Source: Chryseobacterium piperi (GTDB lineage Bacteria > Bacteroidota > Bacteroidia > Flavobacteriales > Weeksellaceae). Taken from it: 64,000 nt of DNA. Of the stretch, positions 35,552-43,858 are shown piece by piece. Each line of letters starts with the position of its first letter. Position 1 is the first letter of the stretch. The stretch lies in assembly GCF_002285635.2 (NCBI RefSeq), contig NZ_CP023049.2, positions 310,001 to 374,000 of the forward strand, given 5' to 3'. The notes under the pieces are model-generated. The model saw only the letters and a program-made list of their open reading frames with translations, made no database searches and was not told the origin of the DNA. A program made the position numbers and the translations under genes.

Positions 35552-35662
35552 ATGTATAAGCGTAGAAAAGATAATATACCACAAAATTATAAATCTAATA
35601 TCGGAGTAATTATAGCAGTTGCACTAATGTTCTTTGTAGTGGTTCTTGTCTGTAGTAAATAA
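35552..35662 (+). CDS. Tiny single-span membrane protein (36 residues)
   Basis: The frame reads MYKRRKDNIPQNYKSN and then a clean membrane helix, IGVIIAVALMFFVVVLVC, ending SK. The positive N-terminus fits an inside-facing anchor. It sits in the AT-rich stretch upstream of the Gabija genes, about 215 bp before gajA and separated from it by a dispersed stem-loop repeat. Too short for family assignment; it could be a stand-alone small membrane peptide or chance. Confidence 0.4.
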   Translation: MYKRRKDNIPQNYKSNIGVIIAVALMFFVVVLVCSK

Positions 35663-35683
35663 AAATATTATTTTACAATTTTT

Positions 35684-35747
35684 CCGCTGTGCAAAGTCTC
35701 TCGACTTTGAGCTAGTAAAATAAGATTATTTCATTTAAACTTGCTCC
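35684..35747 (+). repeat. Dispersed stem-loop repeat, copy 3
   Basis: CGCTGTGCAAAGTC-TCTC-GACTTTGAGC forms a 7-bp CAAAGTC/GACTTTG hairpin, followed by a GAGC/GCTC pair. Same family as 28541 and 31964. Confidence 0.55.
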
Positions 35748-35839
35748 AAAGGGTAGCAGTGATGATAATTAGGATGTATAATAAGCTTACGGAAAACCGT
35801 AAAAAGAATATAAAAATATATTTATTATTGTTTAAGAAT

Positions 35840-35851
35840 CTAATATATTAG
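35840..35851. promoter_or_regulatory. 12-bp palindrome upstream of gajA
   Basis: CTAATATATTAG lies 27 bp before the gajA start, where an operator or promoter overlap would be expected. In such AT-rich DNA it may be chance. Confidence 0.3.
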
Positions 35852-35878
35852 CTTCTAAACTAATTAACTGATGAAGAG

Positions 35879-37933
35879 ATGAGAATTAAACAAATACAAG
35901 TGAGAAATTTTAGACTTCTCGATAATTTTTCTGTCAATATTGAAGATGATATTACCCTTATAGTTGGTAAAAACAATACTGGTAAAACTTCACTATTTGA
36001 AGCGATTAATGTTTTTACAAAAGTTTCCCAAGAAATTTCCTTTGAGGATTTTTCGTTAAGTAGTTATCTGAAATTTAAAAAGATAGTTAATTTTATTACT
36101 AAAATTGATTTTAACAACATTTCTGAAAAAAGAAAGGAAATTTTTGAAAAGATAATCCAAAACCAAACTCCCAAAGTTCAACTTTTTATTGAATTTGAAT
36201 ATGATATAGAAAAAGATTCTCTTGTTAATTTAAGTGAATTTATAACTGATTTAAATGAAAAAAGAAATGATGCAACTGTTTTAATAAGTTTTGAATCTCT
36301 CAATTCATTAGGTTTATTCTCTTCTTTTTTAAATAGAGAAAGAAAAGAAATAGAATTAATTTCTTGGTTAAAAGAGAATCTGAAAAAATATTATCAACTT
36401 ACATGTCATGCCATTGACAAAGATTCAAATTTTAAAAAAGATATTGGTTTAAATTTTAAATCTAAAATTGAAAAAATTGTTTCATTTGAAGGTATCAAAG
36501 CTTCAAGAACTTTAGACGATACAAAATCGGATAAAAATAAAACATTAGCTACTGGATTTTCTCATTACTATCGTGAAAGAGATAAAACTAAAGAAGATGT
36601 TAAAAAGCTAGAAGATACTTTAACGAAAGTTTCTGTTGACTTGAAAAATGAATATGAGAAAGTTCTTAGAGAGGTAATACATGATTTGAATCATTTTGGA
36701 GCTTCGACACCTATATCCATACCTAAAATTGAAATTGATTCAGAGTTTAATTCAGAAGCTGTAATAAAAAATAATATCAAATATTATTATAAACATGATG
36801 ATATTAACCTGCCTGAGAGTTATAACGGCCTAGGTTATAGTAATCTTATTTTCATGGTGTTAGAGTTGACAAGTTTTATTGAAAGATTTAAAAATTCAAG
36901 TGAAGAAAAAAAGTCTGAGTTTTTGACTATTTTGATTGAGGAACCTGAAGCACATATGCATCCTCAAATGCAGCAGGTTTTTATTAAACAAATTACAAAT
37001 AAAATTAATGACGCTAAGTCGAATGGTATCAACATTCAACTTATAATTACAACACATTCATCTCATATCATAGCGGAAGCAGGGATTGATATAAAAAAGG
37101 GCTTTGATAGAATTAGATATTTTAATAAGATTAATGGTAATCTTGAAGTAAATGATTTTAACAACTTCAAACATAAAAAAAGTGATACTGAAACATTTCG
37201 TTTTTTAAAACAATATCTTAATCTTCATAAATGTGATATTTTTTTTGCTGATAAAGTTATTATGGTAGAAGGTATTACTGAGAAAATGCTTTTACCTCTT
37301 ATGATTAATAAAGTTGCACCCGAACTAAATAAGAAGTACATATCAATTTTAGAAGTAGGTGGAGCATATACCCATAAATTTAAAGAGTTACTAAATTTTA
37401 TAAAAGTAAAAACTTTAGTTATAACAGATATTGATTCTGTTCATATAGATGATAATAGAAAAGCATGTAGGGTAAATACATCAAATTCTGTTACGTCGAA
37501 TGCTACTTTAAAAAATTGGTTACCAAAAAAAGATGCAATTGCAGATTTAATTTCAACAAGACTGGAAGAAAAATTTGATGGGAAATTTATTCGAGTCTGT
37601 TATCAAATTGCCGAAAATACCGAAAATCAATATACAGCTAGAAGTTTGGAAGAAGCCATAATTAATCGAAATTTAAATTTCTTTAAAAATAAATACAATG
37701 ATTTGGATAAAGATAAAAAAGTAGTTGAAGTTGATGTAAAATCGAAATTTGAGTTATTAAAAAAAATAAATTTTGAAGAGCAATTGGATTTGTATGAATT
37801 ATCTCCAAAAAAAGGAGAAAAATCACAATTCGCATTTGATCTCATGACTTTTAAAGCTGGAATTGAAGACTTTAGTTGGGAAGTTCCTAAATATATAGGA
37901 GAAGGTTTAGAATGGTTAGAAAAAGATGAATGA
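35879..37933 (+). CDS. gajA: Gabija protein GajA: OLD-family ATPase/TOPRIM nuclease
   Basis: A 684-residue protein. The N-terminal ABC/SMC-type ATPase has Walker A GKNNTGKT at residues 30-37, a long helical insert (~150-260) and Walker B with LIEEPEAHMHPQM near 352-364, then TTHSSHI. The C-terminal TOPRIM domain shows MVEGITEK (metal-binding Glu near 463) and ITDIDS (near 517). In the Gabija system GajA is the nucleotide-sensing DNA endonuclease that is triggered when phage drains cellular nucleotides. The stop overlaps gajB by eight bases. The gene is far more AT-rich than core genes in this window, with long A/T runs and AAA/GAA/TTA codon bias, which is a sign of horizontal transfer. Confidence 0.9.
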   Translation: MRIKQIQVRNFRLLDNFSVNIEDDITLIVGKNNTGKTSLFEAINVFTKVSQEISFEDFSLSSYLKFKKIVNFITKIDFNNISEKRKEIFEKIIQNQTPKVQLFIEFEYDIEKDSLVNLSEFITDLNEKRNDATVLISFESLNSLGLFSSFLNRERKEIELISWLKENLKKYYQLTCHAIDKDSNFKKDIGLNFKSKIEKIVSFEGIKASRTLDDTKSDKNKTLATGFSHYYRERDKTKEDVKKLEDTLTKVSVDLKNEYEKVLREVIHDLNHFGASTPISIPKIEIDSEFNSEAVIKNNIKYYYKHDDINLPESYNGLGYSNLIFMVLELTSFIERFKNSSEEKKSEFLTILIEEPEAHMHPQMQQVFIKQITNKINDAKSNGINIQLIITTHSSHIIAEAGIDIKKGFDRIRYFNKINGNLEVNDFNNFKHKKSDTETFRFLKQYLNLHKCDIFFADKVIMVEGITEKMLLPLMINKVAPELNKKYISILEVGGAYTHKFKELLNFIKVKTLVITDIDSVHIDDNRKACRVNTSNSVTSNATLKNWLPKKDAIADLISTRLEEKFDGKFIRVCYQIAENTENQYTARSLEEAIINRNLNFFKNKYNDLDKDKKVVEVDVKSKFELLKKINFEEQLDLYELSPKKGEKSQFAFDLMTFKAGIEDFSWEVPKYIGEGLEWLEKDE

Positions 37934-39818
37934 GATGACAGCAATAGAGCAAATTATAGAGAATATTGATAATAAAAAAAGTTTTGTATTAGAAGCTGGC
38001 GCTGGTTCAGGAAAAACTTATACTCTAATTCAAACTCTGAACTATTTACTTGAAAATAAAGGTGAAGATTTAAAATATAATCATCAAAAAATAGTTTGTA
38101 TAACCTACACTAATGTTGCAAAAAATGAGGTTATTGAACGTTTAGAGAATCATCCTTTAGTAATAGTTTCAACTATTCATGAATTTTTGTGGGATTGTAT
38201 AAAATCATATGAAAAGCAGTTGAAAATTGAATTATGTAAGTTAAATGAGATTAGGTATCAAATAGATATAGATTTAGGTATAGATGAATCACGGTATATC
38301 CCCAATTTAGTAGATAGGTTAGATAGAATTGATTCAGTTTCTTATAATGATACAGCATTTAGGGATTTTGAAAAAGGGCAACTCCATCATGATGATGTTA
38401 TTATTTTATCAAAAATGATGTTTTTTGCTTATCCACTACTCACTAATATTTTATCACAAAAATTTCCTTATTTACTAATTGATGAATATCAGGATACAGC
38501 AAAAGAAACGATTAACGCATTAGTAGATTCATTGCTCGAAAATAATAAAGATAAAATTATTTTAGGCTTCTATGGGGATTCTCATCAAAAGATTTACAAT
38601 AATGGTGTTGGTGATTTAGCTAATTATACTCATCCTGATTCTCACAAGCTATATTTGGTTAAGAAGGAGGAGAATTATCGTTCTTCTATAGCAGTGGTAA
38701 ATCTATTAAATAAATTCAGAACCAATATAGAACAAAAGGCTCAAACCGATGTTGAAGGAAGTGCAAAATTTATTTATTGCGAATATAGGCCAATTAAAAC
38801 CAGAATTAATAGAAATAATAGGGAAGTAGATGATGAAAGTCGATCCGCCTACAATGCAGAGATTGATTTACAAAAAAAAGAAAATTTTGATAAAGTTGTG
38901 AATTTATTAGTAACTAGAGAAAATTGGATTTTTGATAAATTAGATAATAAAAAAAATGACAAAATACTAGTATTAGTCAATAGTGCTGTTGCTAAACGAA
39001 ATGATTTCTCTAATTTATACAGAATTTATAGTAGAAGATATATTAGAAGTGTTGGGGATGAATTAAATAAAAGGAGAAATGCCTTAATTCAATATTTCGT
39101 CGGTTATACTGATAAAAAAATATCTCAGGAAAGAGAAACTGGAATTGAACATTTGGTGAAGTTTTGGGAGGAGTGTAATTATAATGAAGTGTTGCGCTTT
39201 CTTAAAAGATATAGCTCTTTATTTGTTGATGGGTATTTAGAACATAAACATAAGAAAATCATAACTGATATTTTAGATGAGTTAATAGTAATTAGAAAAA
39301 CTAAATCTGTAAAAGAAGTTATGGAATTTGTTGAAAGTAGAAAATTGATAAGAAGATCTGACGCTGTTAAAAAATTTATCGAACAAGTCGGGCTTGATTT
39401 TGATAAGTTAGAAGAAGGGTCAGAGAAGAGTAGGTTTGTAAATAACAAAATTTTATATGATTCATTGTTAGGCCTATCTTATAAGGAAATAATCAACTTT
39501 TTTGAATTTACACAAAATCATACTGTTTTTTCTACAAAACATGGAACAAAAGGGGAAGAGTATAGAAATGTATTGACAGTTATTGATGATAAAGAATGGG
39601 TAAATGAAGCTGAAGGATATAATTTTGAAGGTTTTTTCGATAATACTGATGTTAATGAAGAAAGAAAGTTGAGAACTAGAAATCTTTTTTATGTTGAATG
39701 TTCTAGAGCAAAAGAAAATTTAATTGTTTTAGCACTTTCTCCCATGGGAGAATCAGCATTAAATAATATTGAAAAATGGTTTGGTAAAAATAATGTTATC
39801 AAACTAGATAATTTTTGA
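37926..39818 (+). CDS. gajB: Gabija protein GajB: UvrD-like helicase
   Basis: A 630-residue superfamily 1A helicase. Motif I is EAGAGSGKT (residues 23-31), motif II LLIDEYQDT near 187, motif III/IV region EENYRSS near 254, motif V STKHGTKGEEY near 539 and motif VI FYVECSRAKENL near 592. In Gabija, GajB associates with GajA as the NTPase/helicase partner and is activated by DNA ends. It overlaps gajA by eight bases, so the two are translated together. Same extreme AT content. Stand-alone UvrD/PcrA would be about 100 residues longer and not linked to an OLD nuclease. Confidence 0.9.
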   Translation: MNEMTAIEQIIENIDNKKSFVLEAGAGSGKTYTLIQTLNYLLENKGEDLKYNHQKIVCITYTNVAKNEVIERLENHPLVIVSTIHEFLWDCIKSYEKQLKIELCKLNEIRYQIDIDLGIDESRYIPNLVDRLDRIDSVSYNDTAFRDFEKGQLHHDDVIILSKMMFFAYPLLTNILSQKFPYLLIDEYQDTAKETINALVDSLLENNKDKIILGFYGDSHQKIYNNGVGDLANYTHPDSHKLYLVKKEENYRSSIAVVNLLNKFRTNIEQKAQTDVEGSAKFIYCEYRPIKTRINRNNREVDDESRSAYNAEIDLQKKENFDKVVNLLVTRENWIFDKLDNKKNDKILVLVNSAVAKRNDFSNLYRIYSRRYIRSVGDELNKRRNALIQYFVGYTDKKISQERETGIEHLVKFWEECNYNEVLRFLKRYSSLFVDGYLEHKHKKIITDILDELIVIRKTKSVKEVMEFVESRKLIRRSDAVKKFIEQVGLDFDKLEEGSEKSRFVNNKILYDSLLGLSYKEIINFFEFTQNHTVFSTKHGTKGEEYRNVLTVIDDKEWVNEAEGYNFEGFFDNTDVNEERKLRTRNLFYVECSRAKENLIVLALSPMGESALNNIEKWFGKNNVIKLDNF

Positions 39819-39881
39819 ATGTTTGCAAACAACTTATTTATTAAAATTAAAATAATTTAAACCTCATTATTAATATTAAAA

Positions 39882-40268
39882 ATGAAAAATATGTTTAATG
39901 AATATCCTGTTAAAATTCAAACAAATTGTATGAGTGAAGAAGATTTGTATGAGCAAATAAACGAAATCAAAAAACTAAATGATAGTGAGGTATATTTATC
40001 TCATTTCTTTGATTTACTTGACAATATTCATAATAGGACCACTCAGTTTGAAAAAAATGCTTTTACTATTGATAAATGGATTGAACATTATGAAGGAGAT
40101 AAAATAGTTACCAGTCCCGATCAGCTTATTTTGTTTTTCGAATATTTACATAGGTTTCACTCTGGTTTAATTTCTAAATCAGATAAGAAGTATACACTAA
40201 TAAACAGTCCTCAAAAAGAAAATTTTGGATTAGAATTAATTGTCTTGAAAACAATGGAAAATGATTAA
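39882..40268 (+). CDS. Unknown 128-residue protein downstream of Gabija
   Basis: A charged, mostly helical protein (SEEDLYEQINEIKKLNDSEVY, then HFFDLLDNIHNR and PDQLILFFEYLHRFHSG) with no signal peptide or membrane segment. It is 63 bp after gajB on the same strand with the same base composition, and a terminator follows only after it (40317). It is therefore probably part of the same defence transcript. I recognise no family. Roles as an accessory, regulator or passenger of the Gabija unit are all open. Confidence 0.65.
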   Translation: MKNMFNEYPVKIQTNCMSEEDLYEQINEIKKLNDSEVYLSHFFDLLDNIHNRTTQFEKNAFTIDKWIEHYEGDKIVTSPDQLILFFEYLHRFHSGLISKSDKKYTLINSPQKENFGLELIVLKTMEND

Positions 40269-40316
40269 AAATATAAATTTCAAAACGATATATCTACTAA
40301 AACTGTAAACACAAAT

Positions 40317-40342
40317 AAAATCCCAATAATTATTGGGATTTT
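40317..40342. terminator. Perfect 13-bp palindromic bidirectional terminator
   Basis: AAAATCCCAATAA is followed directly by its reverse complement. It overlaps the stop codon of the opposing XRE gene and ends the Gabija transcript from the other side. Confidence 0.75.
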
Positions 40343-40641
40343 CTCTTATTTTGATTTTTAAATTCTTTTTGCAGCTGCTCGATTTCACCCTCAATTTTCT
40401 TTAATTCTTTTTCATTTATTTTTGTAAATAGATATAATATATCAATTTCAAAAAAATTACAGATTTTAACAAGACTTTCAATGGTTGGATTAGTTTCAGC
40501 TCTTTCAATTCTACCGATATGGTTACTTGAGATATTGAGCTCATTTCCAAGTTGTAATTGTGAAAGTTCTCTTTTGAGCCTATGTAACTGAATAAGCTTT
40601 CCAATTTGGAATTTTAATTCCTCTATTTCCCATTTATACAT
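40330..40641 (-). CDS. XRE-family helix-turn-helix regulator
   Basis: A 103-residue protein with a canonical HTH_3 domain: LIQLHRLKRELSQLQLGNEL (first helices), LNISSNHIGRIERAETNPTI (recognition helix) and LVKICNFFEIDILYLF. The C-terminal tail is coiled and charged (KEKKIEGEIEQL-like). It converges on the Gabija operon and shares its terminator. A 16-bp palindrome lies 35 bp before its start, which suggests autorepression. It may control the defence genes or a lost mobile element. Confidence 0.85.
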   Translation of the reverse strand: MYKWEIEELKFQIGKLIQLHRLKRELSQLQLGNELNISSNHIGRIERAETNPTIESLVKICNFFEIDILYLFTKINEKELKKIEGEIEQLQKEFKNQNKRKSQ

Positions 40642-40675
40642 TTAGTAAAGTTTAAGCTTTCTAAAATTTTTCATC

Positions 40676-40691
40676 AACACATATATGTGTT
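40676..40691. promoter_or_regulatory. Operator-like 16-bp palindrome for the XRE gene
   Basis: AACACATATATGTGTT is perfectly symmetric and lies 35-50 bp upstream of the XRE start codon, the usual place for an autorepressor site. Confidence 0.6.
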
Positions 40692-40722
40692 TTAATGTTT
40701 TTTTTCTTACATTTGTACAATA

Positions 40723-40773
40723 AGCTACAATAAAGTAGCTTTGCGATACTTCAAAGAACAATAGAAGCTATTG
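40723..40773 (+). other. Two short hairpins 5' of the structured RNA
   Basis: AGCTAC/GTAGCT around six bases (40723-40740) and CAATAG/CTATTG around AAG (40759-40773). They lie immediately before the long hairpin and may be part of the same transcript or of its promoter region. Confidence 0.5.
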
Positions 40774-40783
40774 CTTAGAATCT

Positions 40784-40891
40784 CGATCTGAAAACTGGTA
40801 ATTTTTAACGTACGAGACGATAAGCAGGAAGCTCACGACCTAGGCGTGGGCTCTCTTATCTGTACGTAAGGTATACCAGTACCTCAGATCG
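40784..40891 (+). ncRNA. Structured RNA candidate, 108 nt (6S-Flavo-like hairpin?)
   Basis: One long interrupted hairpin is formed by five nested helices: CGATCTGA/TCAGATCG (40784-40791 with 40884-40891), ACTGGTA/TACCAGT (40794 with 40874), ACGTAC/GTACGT (40808 with 40862), GATAAG/CTTATC (40819 with 40855) and AGCTCACG/CGTGGGCT (40830 with 40845), capped by a 7-nt loop. A U-G pair in the top helix and another below the base pair only on the plus strand, so plus-strand transcription is favoured. An internal bubble (7 versus 6 nt) sits in the middle. Length and shape fit the Bacteroidetes 6S-like RNA known as 6S-Flavo; I cannot confirm the sequence match. A retron msd-like hairpin is the alternative, but no reverse transcriptase gene is nearby. 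Confidence 0.6.
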
Positions 40892-40894
40892 GAT

Positions 40895-41015
40895 ATTGTA
40901 GAGTCCCATGCCGTTTTTATTTTATGCCGTTCTGCTTTTCTACAATCATATTTTTCTAAGTTGCTTCACTACATAAAGTATCATGATAGGATACAATGGA
41001 GTGTACAATCCATTG
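40895..41015 (+). other. Further hairpins between the RNA and the next gene
   Basis: ATTGTAGA (40895-40902) pairs with TCTACAAT (40939-40946), enclosing a repeated ATGCCGTT phrase. CAATGGA (40994) pairs with TCCATTG (41009). Together with the 108-nt hairpin, these make 40.72-41.02 kb a nearly continuous folded stretch that ends about 110 bp before the next start codon. Confidence 0.5.
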
Positions 41016-41127
41016 CGGCTTCAGGGCTTTCACGGGAACACAGATTTTATTTCTATTCATCATTTACAATAAAACTCAGCGTACATCGGTAGGCTGGTGG
41101 TTTTATGCATTCTAAAAATACAAACTC

Positions 41128-41667
41128 ATGAAAAAGATAAAAACAGATTTTAATACCCGGTTTCGGGAAGGTAAGAAGTACTCCGAGTGGGAGCTGATGG
41201 AAATTTTCTTTCAGTTCAATGAGCTGGATGTTTCTAAAGAAAAGCTCAGCAGCATTATGAATTATGCGGTAAAGAAGAGTAGTTGGATCAATGAAGATCC
41301 GGCGGTCATCTTTCAGTTTCACCAGTCGATGAAGTTGTTGATCCGGGCAGGGTATCTCATCATGCTGAAGGAAAAGAAATGGACTGTCGATACCCGGCCG
41401 GAAAAGATTTCCCCGTTGGTTCTTGGTCTGCTTTCGGAAAAGGAATACCGGAATCCTCTATTGGTTTTCAAAACAGCATTCAGGGAATACAGCATCAAAG
41501 AATTTGATTATTTTATGTCCGGAATCGTTTATTTCTCAATGGGTGTTTATGAAAATCTACCAGAGAGGAATATCGTTATGCCCTATATTCATACGGTTAA
41601 AATGCTGGATGCTGCACATCTTATCACTCAAAGAAGGAAGGAAAAGAAAATGGCTGACACTAATTAA
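41128..41667 (+). CDS. Unknown 179-residue helical protein
   Basis: A soluble, mostly helical, very basic protein. It opens MKKIKTDFNTRFREGKKYSE, has a middle resembling a winged-helix pattern (SIMNYAVKKSSWINEDP, then SMKLLIRAGYLIMLKEKKW) and ends RRKEKKMADTN. I recognise no family. The base composition is less AT-rich than Gabija, so it probably does not belong to that transferred block. Its long leader (40.72-41.13 kb) is densely folded, and tandem repeats follow, so it is isolated from other genes. DNA or RNA binding is possible by charge only. Confidence 0.65.
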   Translation: MKKIKTDFNTRFREGKKYSEWELMEIFFQFNELDVSKEKLSSIMNYAVKKSSWINEDPAVIFQFHQSMKLLIRAGYLIMLKEKKWTVDTRPEKISPLVLGLLSEKEYRNPLLVFKTAFREYSIKEFDYFMSGIVYFSMGVYENLPERNIVMPYIHTVKMLDAAHLITQRRKEKKMADTN

Positions 41668-41730
41668 GGATAAGAAGGTTGAGTGTAAATAAAAGGTTGG
41701 GGCTATTGATACAGGTGATTAATACAATAA

Positions 41731-42430
41731 TGATGTGTTTTTCTGACGCAAAGTTTTCATTTTTGAAACTGTTGATATTAAGAGAGCAAAGGATAGAATC
41801 CACTTCGTTGATTCGTCGAAGCGTATGGATAAGCCTACCGCTTCATCAGCGACAAAGTCGCATCACTTTGCTCCACTTAAAATAAAGCAGAGTTATCAAT
41901 AAACTTTGCGTTTATCCCTTTAATTAAGAAATAATTTAACACATGATCTATTGAGTTTTATACTGATGACGTGTTTTTCTGACGCAAAGTTTTCATTTTT
42001 GAAACTGTTGATTTTTAGAGAGCAAAGGATAGAATCAACGAAGTTGATTCGTCGAAGCTTATGTAAAAGCCTGCCGCTTCATCAGCGACGAAGTCGCATC
42101 ACTTTGCCTTCTTAAAATACAGCAGAATTATCAATAAACTTTGCGTTTATCCCTTTAATTAAGAGATAATTTCACATGGTCTATTGAGTTTTATACTGAT
42201 GACGTGTTTTTCTGACGCAAAGTTTTCATTTTTGAAACTGTTGATTTGTAAGAGAGCAAAGGATAGAATCAACGAAGTTGATTCGTTGAAGCGCATGTAA
42301 AAGCATACTGCTTCATCAGCGACAAAGTCGCATCACTTTGCCCCCTTAAAATAAAGCGGAATTATGAATGAACTTTGCGTTTATCTTTTTAATCAAAAAA
42401 TAATTTCTACCATGATTTGTCGAGTTTTAT
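41731..42430. repeat. Three tandem 233-bp repeats
   Basis: Copies start at 41731, 41964 and 42197, exactly 233 bp apart, and are about 90 percent alike. Each opens with GTGTTTTTCTGACGCAAAG and closes with AAACTTTGCGTTTATC, so GCAAAGTTT/AAACTTTGC brackets every unit. Inside are two more hairpins, AATCAAC/GTTGATT and GCGAC/GTCGC. The unit is therefore a large cruciform-capable REP-like element amplified in tandem. No open frame or spacer diversity suggests a gene or CRISPR. Confidence 0.85.
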
Positions 42431-42454
42431 CAATAGAAAACATCTTTTAAACTT

Positions 42455-42668
42455 AACCCCAAAAGTCACAAAAGTTTTATTTTTAAAACACTTTAGTCCA
42501 CTTAAGAAGTTTAAAATAACTCTGCATAAGTTCACATAAGATGAAAATCAAAGATTTTTATAAAACTTAAGTGTACTTCTTTTACACAAAGCATATGACT
42601 TAAATAGCTTAAGTGTTTTAAAAGCTTTTGTGACTTTTTACTCCGTCGAACCTTCGGTTTGTGGTTTA
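42455..42668. repeat. Long palindromic repeat (MITE/REP-like), copy 1
   Basis: A roughly 215-bp imperfect hairpin. CAAAAGTCACAAAAG on the left pairs with CTTTTGTGACTTTT on the right, and AAAACACTT pairs with the AAGTGTTTT inside it. The tail CCGTCGAACCTTCGGTTTGT is shared with copy 2. Confidence 0.75.
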
Positions 42669-42850
42669 ATAAAATATTCAAACAGATTTAATATAATCAG
42701 GCACATCCAGGTATATAATGCCATAATTTTGTCTATATTTATATATTTAGAAGCATATTAGTATACACGTTTACAAATGTTTAGAAAAATGGCTTGTGTT
42801 TGTATTTTGTACTCTAAAGCATGCCTATAAATATGATATAAAAAAAGATA

Positions 42851-43522
42851 ATGCCAATAAACCCAATACCTCCGGACGGAGGCATGTTATATAAAGAAAC
42901 AGATATGGCTCAGTTTTTCCCTGAACCATTCAATGCAATAACTGCTCTATTATTTTTAGCCATAGCTATTTTTTGGACCATTAAAATGAAGGATAATTTT
43001 AAAGAATATCCTTTTTTAACCTACTGTTTGGTCTTATTATATATTGGGGCCATAGGGGGAACTATTTATCATTCATTCAGACAATGGCCGATATTTATCA
43101 TGATGGATTGGATGCCCATTATGTTACTCTGTTTGTCTGCCGGATTTTATTTTGTAGCTCAGAGCACCAGATGGTACTATGCTGTTGTAATGGTTCTCGT
43201 ATATTTAATGCTCATGTTTGCTTTAAGAAATTGGATTTTGGTAGATAACCCTTCTCTCTTTATCAACGTAAATTATGCAATCATGGCTTCATTTGTACTT
43301 TTTTCGGTAGTAAGGTATTTAATCTATACTCAATGGAAAGCTGGAAAATGGGTGGGCTTTGCTTTATTGTCGTTTGCTCTTGCACTCACTTTCCGTATCA
43401 TTGATAAACGGGACTGGTTGAGTTTCGGAACACACTTTTTATGGCATACATTTGGGGCGGTAGCAACATTTTGCATGTTTAATTATATCTATCTTACGCG
43501 GAATACGATTAGAAAAACATAA
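42851..43522 (+). CDS. Ceramidase-like (CREST) membrane hydrolase
   Basis: A 223-residue protein with about seven membrane helices. Metal-binding residues of the alkaline ceramidase/CREST family appear in the right order: GTIYHSFRQ (His), MMDWMP (Asp) and GTHFLWHTFGA (two His). Family members hydrolyse amide bonds of ceramides or related lipids; Bacteroidetes make sphingolipids, so that is plausible, but the substrate is not shown. The start at 42851 gives a short N-terminus with PINPIPPDGG, as in bacterial relatives. It stands alone between palindromic repeats. Confidence 0.75.
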   Translation: MPINPIPPDGGMLYKETDMAQFFPEPFNAITALLFLAIAIFWTIKMKDNFKEYPFLTYCLVLLYIGAIGGTIYHSFRQWPIFIMMDWMPIMLLCLSAGFYFVAQSTRWYYAVVMVLVYLMLMFALRNWILVDNPSLFINVNYAIMASFVLFSVVRYLIYTQWKAGKWVGFALLSFALALTFRIIDKRDWLSFGTHFLWHTFGAVATFCMFNYIYLTRNTIRKT

Positions 43523-43576
43523 GCTGTTTTTATTTTCTTTGAAACTCTGATTCATGCATAGAGTGTGTTTAGATTT

Positions 43577-43793
43577 AACCACAAAAGTCACAAAAGTTTT
43601 TACTTTTTAAACACGTTAGTACACTTTAGAAAGTTTAAAATAATACTGCATAAAAGTACACTGAAGAAAAAAAATCAATGATTTTTTAAAACTTATGTGG
43701 GCTTATTTTGCGCCAGGATATCATCTTAAGCTCATTTAAGTGTTTCAATCTTTTGTGGCTTTTGACTCCGTCGAACCTTCGGTTTGTGGTTTA
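43577..43793. repeat. Long palindromic repeat, copy 2
   Basis: Same family as 42455, starting AACCACAAAAGTCACAAAAG and ending in TTCGGTTTGTGGTTTA. Confidence 0.75.
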
Positions 43794-43858
43794 TTTTTAA
43801 CTACAGATGGTAAAAATTTTTGGAGAAAACACTAACTGCACATTGTTCTTTTATTTGT

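Noticed and set aside
40723-40891. Full retron call for the folded RNA
   Set aside because: No reverse transcriptase gene lies on either side, and I see no clear a1/a2 pairing; kept only as an alternative.
41731-42430. CRISPR-like array in the tandem repeats
   Set aside because: Units are 233 bp and contiguous, with no short repeat/unique spacer pattern and no cas genes.
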